Assembly: GCA_943326315.2 (NCBI GenBank)
Contig: CALPSU020000062.1
Span: 1 to 10,369, forward strand
DNA from: Chryseobacterium gleum
GTDB taxonomy: Bacteria > Bacteroidota > Bacteroidia > Flavobacteriales_D > Crocinitomicaceae
DNA length: 10,369 nt
Direction: 5' to 3'
This document shows positions 1-6,468 of this stretch, one piece after another. Numbering within the stretch: position 1 is the stretch's first letter; each line of letters begins with the position of its first letter. Below the pieces are notes generated by a model. It ran no database searches, was not told the origin of the DNA, and saw only the letters and a list, made by a program, of their open reading frames with translations. Position numbers and translations under genes: made by a program.

Positions 1-204
1 AAGACCTTCAGCAACTTCTTCAGCTCCTTCTCCTGTTGCAAAAGCAGGCATTGTGCAGATTGCGGCAACTAAGAATAGAAAATAAGACACTCGTTTTACA
101 ACTTCTGATTTCAAGAAAAATCCTGCTACTAATACTACCACTGCTGCTATCGGAATAATGATTGGCAAATGGTTAACTGCTAAATGTAAATGTGCGTCGT
201 TCAT
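1..204 (-). CDS. Small membrane protein of efflux operon, DUF2231-like (partial, N-terminal 68 aa)
   Basis: The frame opens at ATG 204 and is still open at base 1, so only the first 68 residues are visible and the C-terminus is missing. The N-terminus carries a His-containing motif, HLHLAVNHLPIII, followed by a hydrophobic helix (about residues 13-31), a short basic linker (LKSEVVKR) and a second hydrophobic stretch (about 38-53) ending in an acidic TGEGAEE segment. This layout, with His near the first helix and TGEGAEE after the second, matches small multi-helix inner-membrane proteins of flavobacteria that I recall as DUF2231-like. It lies 56 bases beyond the stop of the adaptor gene on the same strand, so it is probably the last visible gene of the metal-efflux operon. 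No biochemical role is established. Membrane location is read from the sequence; a role in metal handling is inferred from position only. Confidence 0.72.
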   Translation of the reverse strand, partial: MNDAHLHLAVNHLPIIIPIAAVVVLVAGFFLKSEVVKRVSYFLFLVAAICTMPAFATGEGAEEVAEGL

Positions 205-260
205 AATTTATTTTATTTTTGATTAATATTCTGACTACTAAATAGCCAATTATAATTTAT

Positions 261-1385
261 TTATTCCTCTTCGTTTTTTAACTTCATTAATAATGAATAA
301 GCCCCTTTAATTGCAATGGACTGATTCATTAATTTCTCTCCGTTTAATATTTCAACATATCCATTTTCTTTTGCTCCAGTATTAACTTGAATCATTTCAA
401 ATTCACGATTTTTTAATTCTACAAATACATATTCCAAATTTCCAAATCTTACTATCGCTTCTTCTTTTATCGTTAATGCTTTAATATTTTTTAATTGAAT
501 ATCCGCATTCATATACATTCCAGGAACTAAGCTTTTGTCATATTTTTTAAAGTGACAATGAACTTCCGTGCTTTTTTCTGAAGAAAGTGAGTGTCCAATT
601 AATATTATATCACAAGGATACTTTGTGTCCGGTTCATTATTATTGAATGCTGTAAGCTTTTGGCCAATTTGAAGTTTCGGTAAATCTTTTTCATAAACGG
701 TTAAATTTAAATGTATATCCGAAACATTTACTAATTCAAATAAGACCTCACTAGGTGTTAAGTATTTTCCGATATTAGCATTTACTTTAGACACATAACC
801 ATCGATAGGAGAATTTATTGAAATCCTTTTTGAAATTTTAGACTCATCTAAGTAGTCTGGATTCACTCCAATTATTTGCAACTCTTGTTCTAAAGCTTTT
901 AAATTGATTCTAGAATTTTTAAAATCTGCTTCGGCCAATTGAAACACCTTATCACTAGAAGCTTTACTTGAATTTAATTCTTTTTGACGATAGTATTCAC
1001 CTTCAGTAGTTTTTACTCTAACTTTAGCTAATAAATAGTTTTGTTGTAACTGAACATATTGTTGATCTTCTAAAACAGCTATAACTTGACCTTTTCTAAC
1101 TAACATACCAGGCAATAATTCCGTCGATTTTAAATACCCACCCATTGGAATGCTCACCGAAATTAAATTTTGTGGTGGAACATCTATTTTACCATTTAAC
1201 TTCAATAGTGTAGAAATCATTTTACTCTCCAAAACCCCCAATTGAATATCTGCGTTTTTGAATTGTGCACTAGTCAATGAAACTTTCATTGTTTCTGCTA
1301 CTGGTGCTGTACTTTCAACTTTTGTTTCTTTTGAACCGCATCCTATAAACATTAGGATGATTGGTGTTATAAATATATTTCTCAT
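261..1385 (-). CDS. RND efflux periplasmic adaptor (CzcB/CusB-type membrane fusion lipoprotein)
   Basis: This is the periplasmic adaptor that would bridge an inner-membrane RND pump to its outer-membrane channel in heavy-metal export. The 374-residue product starts with a short hydrophobic leader ending FIGC, giving a lipoprotein-type Cys16; the -3 residue is Phe, slightly off the usual lipobox. A barrel-sandwich (lipoyl-like) domain is split into halves at about 73-110 (SIPMGGYLKSTELLPGMLV, then VIAVLED) and 188-220 (INSPIDGYVSKVNANIGKYL). Between them lies a helical hairpin, about 110-175, rich in Gln, Lys and Glu. A beta-barrel domain follows (about 222-300, containing VPGMYMNADI), then a membrane-proximal domain to the end. 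The length is normal for the family. It lies 150 bases downstream of the pump gene with no recognisable promoter between, so it is probably co-transcribed. No His-rich metal-binding N-terminal extension is present. The exact metal cannot be read from the adaptor itself. Confidence 0.93.
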   Translation of the reverse strand: MRNIFITPIILMFIGCGSKETKVESTAPVAETMKVSLTSAQFKNADIQLGVLESKMISTLLKLNGKIDVPPQNLISVSIPMGGYLKSTELLPGMLVRKGQVIAVLEDQQYVQLQQNYLLAKVRVKTTEGEYYRQKELNSSKASSDKVFQLAEADFKNSRINLKALEQELQIIGVNPDYLDESKISKRISINSPIDGYVSKVNANIGKYLTPSEVLFELVNVSDIHLNLTVYEKDLPKLQIGQKLTAFNNNEPDTKYPCDIILIGHSLSSEKSTEVHCHFKKYDKSLVPGMYMNADIQLKNIKALTIKEEAIVRFGNLEYVFVELKNREFEMIQVNTGAKENGYVEILNGEKLMNQSIAIKGAYSLLMKLKNEEE

Positions 1386-1450
1386 TTATTGTTTTTTATT
1401 TTTTAAAAATTTCATTTTTCAAATCGTTGGGACATATTTTGGGGATATGG

Positions 1451-1488
1451 CGTGTACATGAGACATTGTATGCAATGTCTCTACGACG
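1451..1488. repeat. Palindromic hairpin element between pump and adaptor genes
   Basis: A perfect 9-bp inverted repeat (GAGACATTG at 1460-1468, CAATGTCTC at 1473-1481) encloses a 4-base loop. The stem can be lengthened outward by CGT-GTA (1451-1456) pairing with TAC-G-ACG (1482-1488) if CAT (1457-1459) and G1485 bulge out. The local base composition is richer in GC than the flanks. The arms resemble GTAGAGAC-type palindromes that I remember as dispersed intergenic repeats in several bacterial phyla, so a REP- or MITE-like repeat is likely. It lacks a following T run on the minus strand and is therefore not a classic terminator, though it could attenuate transcription or protect the upstream mRNA. 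Confidence 0.6.
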
Positions 1489-1506
1489 TTGGTTTTTCGG
1501 AAACGA

Positions 1507-1541
1507 CCTAAAACCTAACACCCAAAATCTAATACCTAATC
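1507..1541. repeat. Degenerate CCTAATA heptamer array (about 5 units)
   Basis: Five consecutive heptamers can be laid out: CCTAAAA, CCTAACA, CCCAAAA, TCTAATA and CCTAATC. All are variants of the unit found in perfect form at 8840-8909. The last unit contains the complement of the TAG stop codon (1536-1538) of the pump-channel gene. On the coding strand the text after the stop reads GTATTAG, just as at the other array. Confidence 0.6.
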
Positions 1542-3926
1542 AACATTCAACAAATAAATCAATTGAATCGTGTTTTCATTTAATTTTAAAATAGCATCTT
1601 GGTAATTACTCTGAATCGAAATGCTTTGATTTACAAGCATAGCCCATTCTAAATAATTAATATCTCCATTCAAAAATTGTTTTTGTGCCGTTTCAAAAAT
1701 TAATTTACCATTTGGTAAAGCAATATTTTCTAATTCTAATACAATTGCCTTTTGAATCTCATATTGGTTTAAAGCAATATTAAATTGAGTCTCTAATTTT
1801 TGAGTCTCAATTGCTAAATCGTTTTCAGCAATTTTTGCATGTATCGTAGACGCAGAAATTGTCTGTTTTTGTTTTGTAAACAAAGGAATTCCAACTCCTA
1901 TTTGGGCATTATTAAATCGAGTTGAATAGTTGTATTCTAAATTGTCCGCTCCAAAACCATACATTGTTCCTGAACTAACTCCGAACATTAAAGTTGGGTA
2001 CATTTTTGATTTCTCTAGTTTAATTGTTGCTAAAGCTATGTGGATATTAGCATCTAACATTTGTAAACTAGGATGCTTTAAAAGCAATGCTTTATCTATT
2101 TGTCCATTCATTTGTATTTTCACATCTGAAATCGAAGGGGAAAATGAATTTACACTATTTAATAATAATTGAAAATGTAAACTCTCCACGCTTTTATCGG
2201 CGTCTAATTGTTCTAATTGATTTCCAATTTGTAAACGTTGATTTTCAATTGTAATTTTCTCTAAAATATTGCTTTCACCTGTTTTTATTCTAAGATTAGC
2301 TCTTTCTAAATACGTACCATATATACTATCGATCTGCAACAACAACTTTCGTTTCTCTTGTAAATTAACTATATTATAAAATGTTTGAGATACTTGCTTT
2401 TTTAAATCCGATGTTCGTAACGAAACATTTAACTCACTTTTATTCCACTCCTCTGTGAGCACTTTTTTACGGTTAACATAAACTGTAGGAAAGTCAATAT
2501 TTTGAGAAATATTCACTCGATTATCAAAATAAAAACTATTTAATCTTCCATAATCTCCCTGAACAAAAGTTTGGGGAGCTGAAAACGAAGTTTTTATCAA
2601 TTCTTTTTGATATTCTGAACGAAGTTTCTCATTTTTTAAACTCAAATTATTTTCTACCGCCATGTCTATTGCAGCTTGAAAAGTAATAGGCTCTTGTGAA
2701 AAAATAGTATTGCTTGAGAAAATTAGTATTAGAACAAACATACTTGCTGTTGAAATAGTGTTTGTTAATTTAATTTTTTTATTAAAAAGTATATACAAAA
2801 TAGGTAAAACAAACAATGTTAAGAATGTAGCTAATAACAAACCGCCAATAACTACAGATGCTAATGGTCTTTGAACTTCTGCTCCTGCCCCATTACTCAA
2901 CGCCATAGGTAAAAAGCCTAAAGAAGCCACAAACGCAGTCATCAATACAGGTCTCATCCTAGTTCTTGTACCCTTTAGTACAATTTCGACTAAATCTGAC
3001 AAGCCTTCTTTTTGAAGTCGATTAAATTCTGCTATTAATACGATTCCATTTAAAACTGCTACACCAAAAAGTGCAATAAATCCTACACCAGCGCTGATAC
3101 TAAATGGTAAATCCCTGATTGCTAATGCGAAAATTCCTCCAATTGCAGATAAAGGAATTGCAGTGAAAATTAACAATCCTTGTCTCACAGATCTAAAAGC
3201 AAAATAAAGTAAAATAAAAATTAATAATAAAGCAACAGGTACAGCAATCGTTAATCGTTGTTTTGCCTCTTCTAAATTTTTAAAAGAACCTCCATATTCA
3301 ACCGAATATCCCGCAGGAAATTTAATTTTATTCTCAACTTTTAAACTTAGTTCTTGCATTAAACTTTGAACATCTTTACCTCGTGCATTAAAGCCTACAA
3401 CAATTCTACGCTTTGTATTTTCTCTTTGAATTTGATTTGGACCATCAATAATTTCAACTTTTGCTATGCTACTTAAAGTAATTTGATTTCCTTGAGAGGT
3501 AGGAATTAATAACTCTTGTACATCATTTAAGTCTTGTCTCTTAGATTTCTCCATACGTACAACAAGGTCAAAACGCTTTTCACCTTCGTAAACTAAACCT
3601 GCTGTTTGTCCTGAAAATGCAGCATTAACAACATTATTAATTGTAGAAATATCTAAACCATACTGTGAAATTTTTGAACGATTATATTCGATTAAAATTT
3701 GTGGCATTCCTGTAACAGGCTCAACATATAAATCTTCAGCCCCTTTAATTCCGTGCACTATTTTTCCAAGTTTGTGGGCATAAGCAGATAAGGTATCTAA
3801 ATTTTCACCATAAATTTTACAGACAATATCTTGTCTTGCACCAGTCATTAATTCATTGAAACGCATCTGAACAGGAAATTGAAAACCAAAAGTTACACCA
3901 GGAATATCTTGCAATTCCTTTTTCAT
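1536..3926 (-). CDS. CzcA-type RND pump C-terminal half fused to TolC-family outer-membrane channel (796 aa as read)
   Basis: Residues 1-224 complete the second porter region (FGFQFPVQMRFNELMTGARQD is near its start). TM8-TM12 follow at about 225-244, 250-270, 280-300, 325-345 and 355-381. After the basic stretch NKKIKLTNT comes a further hydrophobic run (about 392-407) ending SSNTIFSQEP, which looks like a signal peptide with a possible cleavage site before Gln411. From there to residue 796 the sequence is an outer-membrane efflux protein: ITFQAAIDMAVENNLSLKNE at its start is the usual first helix of the family, and long Gln/Leu/Asn-rich helices follow. The apparent ATG at 3926 is an internal Met of the full-length protein, 14 codons past the frameshift, so it is probably not a natural start, although it sits 8 bases after the upstream TAG and re-initiation is imaginable. 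The stop TAG lies in a heptamer repeat. Confidence 0.88.
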   Translation of the reverse strand: MKKELQDIPGVTFGFQFPVQMRFNELMTGARQDIVCKIYGENLDTLSAYAHKLGKIVHGIKGAEDLYVEPVTGMPQILIEYNRSKISQYGLDISTINNVVNAAFSGQTAGLVYEGEKRFDLVVRMEKSKRQDLNDVQELLIPTSQGNQITLSSIAKVEIIDGPNQIQRENTKRRIVVGFNARGKDVQSLMQELSLKVENKIKFPAGYSVEYGGSFKNLEEAKQRLTIAVPVALLLIFILLYFAFRSVRQGLLIFTAIPLSAIGGIFALAIRDLPFSISAGVGFIALFGVAVLNGIVLIAEFNRLQKEGLSDLVEIVLKGTRTRMRPVLMTAFVASLGFLPMALSNGAGAEVQRPLASVVIGGLLLATFLTLFVLPILYILFNKKIKLTNTISTASMFVLILIFSSNTIFSQEPITFQAAIDMAVENNLSLKNEKLRSEYQKELIKTSFSAPQTFVQGDYGRLNSFYFDNRVNISQNIDFPTVYVNRKKVLTEEWNKSELNVSLRTSDLKKQVSQTFYNIVNLQEKRKLLLQIDSIYGTYLERANLRIKTGESNILEKITIENQRLQIGNQLEQLDADKSVESLHFQLLLNSVNSFSPSISDVKIQMNGQIDKALLLKHPSLQMLDANIHIALATIKLEKSKMYPTLMFGVSSGTMYGFGADNLEYNYSTRFNNAQIGVGIPLFTKQKQTISASTIHAKIAENDLAIETQKLETQFNIALNQYEIQKAIVLELENIALPNGKLIFETAQKQFLNGDINYLEWAMLVNQSISIQSNYQDAILKLNENTIQLIYLLNVD
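2696..2760 (-). other. Segment encoding internal signal-peptide-like helix linking pump and channel
   Basis: Downstream of TM12 and a short positive loop, the frame encodes about 16 hydrophobic residues (ISTASMFVLILIFSS) and then NTIFSQEP. The C-terminus of an RND pump is cytoplasmic, so this 13th helix is needed to put the channel domain in the periplasm. A signal-peptidase-type cut near IFS/QEP would free the channel to reach the outer membrane. The helix is visible in the sequence; cleavage is inferred. Confidence 0.55.
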
Positions 3927-3934
3927 TTTTTCTG

Positions 3935-5884
3935 CTAATTCATTAAACGTTGTAGCGGAAGTCCATTCTTTTTGTCTTTTAAAATAACCATCAAATCACT
4001 TGCTTCTATTGGCATAGGATCTGTTGGAATCTCTCCACTTCCTGTTTTACCAACCACTTTAATTACTTCTGGGAATTTTTGTAAAAGAATTTTTTCAGCC
4101 TTCAAACAAGCCTCCATCGATCCCTCTAAACTTGTTCCTGTTAAGACTCTTGTTTCTACAGCGAAATCACCCTCTTCTAAAGCTGGGATAAACTCTCCTC
4201 CAAGAGTTGTCATAGTTAAAATCGCAAGAATAAATAAGGCGATTACTGATCCGACAATCATTTTAGGATGTTTTAAAGCATTTTTAAGCGTTTTGTTGTA
4301 AAACAATTCTAATCTTCCAAGGATACGATCTGAAATATTTGGTTTATGACCTATTTTTTTGGACAACAGGATTGAACTCATCATCGGTATATAAGTAAGC
4401 GAAAGTATAAATGCACCTACCAATGCAAAAGCAACAGTTTGAGCCATAGGTTTAAACATTTTACCTTCTATCCCTTGAAGCGTAAAAATAGGGAGATATA
4501 CAACTAAAATTACGATCTGCCCAAAAACAGCACTATTCATCATTTTTCCCGCTGAGTCTTTCACTATTCCATCCATGTCGGATTGATTGTAGCGAGTAAT
4601 TCCAATAGTTTTATTCTTCTTACTTAATTGATGCATTGTTGCTTCAACAATAATAACTGCTCCATCTACAATTAATCCAAAATCTAATGCTCCTAAACTC
4701 ATTAAATTTCCACTTACTCCAAAAAGATTCATCATTATTATAGCAAACAACATCGCTAATGGAATGACACTTGCAACTAATAATCCAGCTCTAAAATTTC
4801 CTAAGAAAATTACTAAGATAAAAATGACAATTAGTGCACCTTCTAAAAGGTTAGTTTCAACAGTATGAATCGAATTGTTAACCATTTTAGTTCGATCTAA
4901 AAATGGCTCGATTTCTACACCTTCTGGTAATGTTTTTTGAATTTCTTCAATTTTCACTTTTACATCTTTTATGACCTGTGAACTATTACCACCTTTCACC
5001 ATCATAACGATAGCTCCAGCCACTTCACCTTCACCATTATAGGTCATTCCTCCATAACGAATTGCGTGTCCAGTTGTAACTTCTGCAACATCTCTAATAA
5101 AAAGTGGTGCACCAGACTTTGTGGTTTTCAAAGAAATCGATTCAATATCAGACTTATTACCAATTAATCCCTCTGTTCGAATAAAAAGTATACTTTCTTC
5201 TTTTTCAATGTAAGCTCCTCCAGTATTTTGATTGTTTTTTTCCAACGAAAAGAAAATATCTTCAATGGTTAAACCAAAGGCATTTAATTTATCTGGATGA
5301 ATTGCTATTTCATATTGCTTTAATTTACCTCCAAAACTACTTACATCAGCAATACCTTCCACACGAAGCAACTCTCGTCTTACTGTCCAATCTTGAATAG
5401 TTCTTAACTCTGTGTCGTTGTATTTTCCTTCGTATCCTTTTTTCGCTTTAACAGTGTATTGGTATATCTCTCCTAAACCTGTAGTTATAGGACCTAGGCT
5501 AGGAATGCCAACACCTTTTGGGATTTGATCTTTTACATTTTGGAGACGCTCTTGAACTTGTTGTCTAGCCCAGTAAACATCTGTTTCATCCTTAAAAATT
5601 AAAGTAACAACTGAAAGACCAAATCGAGAAAAACTTCTCAATTCAATTAATCCAGGAATATTACTATTTGCTTGTTCTACCGGAAATGTAACCAATCTCT
5701 CGATATCTGTTGCGCCTAAAGATGGCGCAGAAGTAATAATTTGAACCTGATTGTTGGTGATGTCAGGAACAGCATCTATTGGAAGTTTTGTAACTTCATA
5801 ACTTCCATATCCAATTAAAAAAAGGATAAAAAGTCCAATAATTAGTTTCTGTTTTACAGAAAACGCTATAATTTTATTCAACAT
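3935..5884 (-). CDS. CzcA-type RND pump, N-terminal half (649 aa as read)
   Basis: Residues 1-639 are authentic pump sequence; the last ten, from N640, are frameshifted. TM1 lies at about 13-32, followed by the first periplasmic porter loop (about 33-340), then TM2-TM6 (about 341-505) and TM7 (about 541-560) leading into the second porter loop. TM4 carries DFGLIVDGAVIIVE (401-414). Asp401, Asp407 and Glu414 match the three acidic residues essential for proton coupling in Cupriavidus CzcA (D402, D408, E415). This DFG...DGA form is typical of Zn/Co/Cd exporters; Cu/Ag CusA-type pumps have a different TM4 motif, so copper is less likely. The Asn usually following this Glu is Ala here (VEAT). ATG 5884 is chosen because MLNKIIAFSVKQK precedes TM1 in the normal way. 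The gene starts 70 bases after the His-rich small gene, with a structured spacer between. Alone this half lacks TM8-12 and could not work as a pump. Confidence 0.9.
   Translation of the reverse strand: MLNKIIAFSVKQKLIIGLFILFLIGYGSYEVTKLPIDAVPDITNNQVQIITSAPSLGATDIERLVTFPVEQANSNIPGLIELRSFSRFGLSVVTLIFKDETDVYWARQQVQERLQNVKDQIPKGVGIPSLGPITTGLGEIYQYTVKAKKGYEGKYNDTELRTIQDWTVRRELLRVEGIADVSSFGGKLKQYEIAIHPDKLNAFGLTIEDIFFSLEKNNQNTGGAYIEKEESILFIRTEGLIGNKSDIESISLKTTKSGAPLFIRDVAEVTTGHAIRYGGMTYNGEGEVAGAIVMMVKGGNSSQVIKDVKVKIEEIQKTLPEGVEIEPFLDRTKMVNNSIHTVETNLLEGALIVIFILVIFLGNFRAGLLVASVIPLAMLFAIIMMNLFGVSGNLMSLGALDFGLIVDGAVIIVEATMHQLSKKNKTIGITRYNQSDMDGIVKDSAGKMMNSAVFGQIVILVVYLPIFTLQGIEGKMFKPMAQTVAFALVGAFILSLTYIPMMSSILLSKKIGHKPNISDRILGRLELFYNKTLKNALKHPKMIVGSVIALFILAILTMTTLGGEFIPALEEGDFAVETRVLTGTSLEGSMEACLKAEKILLQKFPEVIKVVGKTGSGEIPTDPMPIEASDLMVILKDKKNGLPLQRLMN
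3969..3973 (-). other. Frameshift site in pump gene (A5 run, one base short)
   Basis: On the plus strand this is T5 between TTC and GTC. A sixth T restores one continuous frame through pump and channel. The 0-frame text is GAC AAA AAG. It lacks the leading A needed for the classic A-AAA-AAG slippery heptamer, and I see no obvious stimulatory stem immediately after it, so programmed frameshifting is less likely than an indel. Confidence 0.8.
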
Positions 5885-5896
5885 AAGAAAACGATT

Positions 5897-5958
5897 TTAA
5901 TGAAACGAAAATTATTCGTTATAAATTAGCAGCGAGGTGCTACTTTTTGTTTCATTAA
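5897..5958. repeat. Nested inverted repeats in the spacer before the pump gene
   Basis: TTAATGAAACGAAAA (5897-5911) and TTTTTGTTTCATTAA (5944-5958) are a 15-bp inverted pair with one mismatch; the distal arm covers the stop codon of the His-rich gene. Two smaller hairpins lie in or beside it: AACGAA/TTCGTT (5904-5909 with 5915-5920) and TAGCA/TGCTA (5927-5931 with 5938-5942). In the operon mRNA these could form alternative structures that set pump translation or mark a processing point. Confidence 0.4.
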
Positions 5959-6350
5959 GAAATTTGAGGTGGTTGCCAGATAGCTGATAAAAAAGAAGAT
6001 GTCATTGATTCGTGAACATCATAGAAGCTTTTTTTTTCATCCTTTTTAAAAACCTGAACAAATGAAATTGAATAGTGATTAACCGGAATTATTATAGGCA
6101 AAATAAAATTCACCATTTCACTATGTGAGTTAGAATGAAACGGTAGATTAGAGTCTTTATCACTGTCGCCATTTTCAATTCCATGATCAACATAATGCAT
6201 ATATAAAAAATCAGAAAAAGTGATTTGATTTGATTTTTCCTTATGTTCAGCGAAATGTTCTATCAAAAAATCTATTTTCAACAACTCTGACAATTCAGTT
6301 GAAGAAAACAAATAAATAGAAAGAAAGAATATAACACCTACTTTTCTCAT
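5955..6350 (-). CDS. Small exported His-rich protein heading the metal-efflux operon (unknown function)
   Basis: The 131-residue product begins MRKVGVIFFLSIYLFSS, a short basic start plus hydrophobic core that looks like a signal peptide, so it probably acts in the periplasm. The rest has eight histidines (32, 36, 52, 56, 72, 76, 92, 113), some in pairs spaced by three (EHFAEH, HYVDH, HSNSH), and several acidic stretches (NGDSDKDSN). It ends with a conserved-looking IWQPPQIS. I recall short proteins with STEL-LLK, EHKE and LPF motifs in front of czc-type loci in flavobacteria, but know of no assigned function. The spaced His residues suggest metal binding, perhaps as a sensor or chaperone; that is inference. 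It is the first gene after the divergent promoter region and is followed 70 bases later by the pump. Its ATG is preceded within 5 bases by a perfect -7 box, so the transcript may be nearly leaderless. Confidence 0.8.
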   Translation of the reverse strand: MRKVGVIFFLSIYLFSSTELSELLKIDFLIEHFAEHKEKSNQITFSDFLYMHYVDHGIENGDSDKDSNLPFHSNSHSEMVNFILPIIIPVNHYSISFVQVFKKDEKKSFYDVHESMTSSFLSAIWQPPQIS

Positions 6351-6355
6351 TAAGA

Positions 6356-6384
6356 CAAATTTAAAAACAATTCATTAATACAAA
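6356..6384 (-). promoter_or_regulatory. Candidate promoter of the metal-efflux operon
   Basis: On the minus strand TAAATTTG (6363-6356) matches the Bacteroidetes -7 consensus TAnnTTTG exactly, and TTTG (6384-6381) 17 bases upstream can serve as the -33 element. The start codon at 6350 follows the -7 box by 5 bases, which would put the transcription start at or within a few bases of ATG. Confidence 0.4.
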
Positions 6385-6410
6385 CTAAAAAAAGTTATAA
6401 TTAACAAAAA

Positions 6411-6426
6411 AATGACATAAGTCATT
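6411..6426. promoter_or_regulatory. 16-bp dyad AATGACATAAGTCATT, candidate regulator site
   Basis: This is a perfect 6-bp inverted repeat with a 4-base centre (AATGAC-ATAA-GTCATT). Its size and shape resemble Crp/Fnr-family operators. It lies in the spacer between the divergent efflux operon and the rhodanese gene, centred about 31 bases upstream of the start predicted for the plus-strand promoter and about 67 upstream of the minus-strand one. The regulator is not identifiable from the window. Confidence 0.45.
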
Positions 6427-6438
6427 AATTCAATTTCG

Positions 6439-6446
6439 TATCTTTG
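6439..6446 (+). promoter_or_regulatory. -7 element of the rhodanese/kinase promoter
   Basis: TATCTTTG is a full match to TAnnTTTG and lies 22 bases before the rhodanese ATG. No TTG occurs at the -33 position; that place is taken by the 6411-6426 dyad, suggesting dependence on an activator. Confidence 0.6.
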
Positions 6447-6468
6447 CAACGGATTTAAATTTATAAAA

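Larger units (their letters stand above)
1536..5884 (-). pseudogene. CzcA-family heavy-metal RND pump fused to TolC-type channel, interrupted by one frameshift
   Basis: Two adjacent frames (5884-3935 and 3926-1536) are halves of one gene. Reading the coding strand, the first frame runs to GAC AAA AAG AAT GGA and soon hits TAG. Adding one A to the A5 run gives GAC AAA AAA GAA TGG and then SATTFNELAEK, which leads straight into the second frame. The repaired product is about 1449 residues: an RND pump (about 1-1038), an extra hydrophobic segment (about 1044-1060), and an outer-membrane efflux domain (about 1063-1449). RND pumps of the HME group are normally about 1030-1070 residues, and I recall a fused C-terminal channel of this size in Bacteroidetes homologues. 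Apart from the single slip no other damage is seen. This is either a very recent inactivation or a homopolymer sequencing error; if an error, the gene is intact. The product would expel divalent metal ions from periplasm or cytoplasm to the outside, driven by protons. Confidence 0.85.

Noticed and set aside
1258..1461. Open frame on the plus strand (67 codons)
   Set aside because: Lies antisense to the start of the adaptor gene and runs into the palindrome; its sequence is low-complexity and resembles no protein.
1930..2172. Open frame on the plus strand (80 codons)
   Set aside because: Entirely antisense to the outer-membrane channel domain, which is clearly the true coding frame.
3967..3976. 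Programmed -1 frameshifting to make the full pump
   Set aside because: The site reads C-AAA-AAG rather than A-AAA-AAG and no clear stimulatory structure follows; a lost base in a homopolymer is simpler.
3972..4301. Open frame on the plus strand (109 codons)
   Set aside because: Antisense to the pump porter and TM7 region; a shadow of the conserved gene.
4620..4690. Assignment of the pump to the copper/silver CusA group
   Set aside because: The TM4 motif is the DFG...VDGA form with Asp401, Asp407 and Glu414, typical of Zn/Co/Cd exporters.
5904..5942. Rho-independent terminator between the His-rich gene and the pump
   Set aside because: The stems are short and no T tract follows on the minus strand; read-through into the pump gene is expected.
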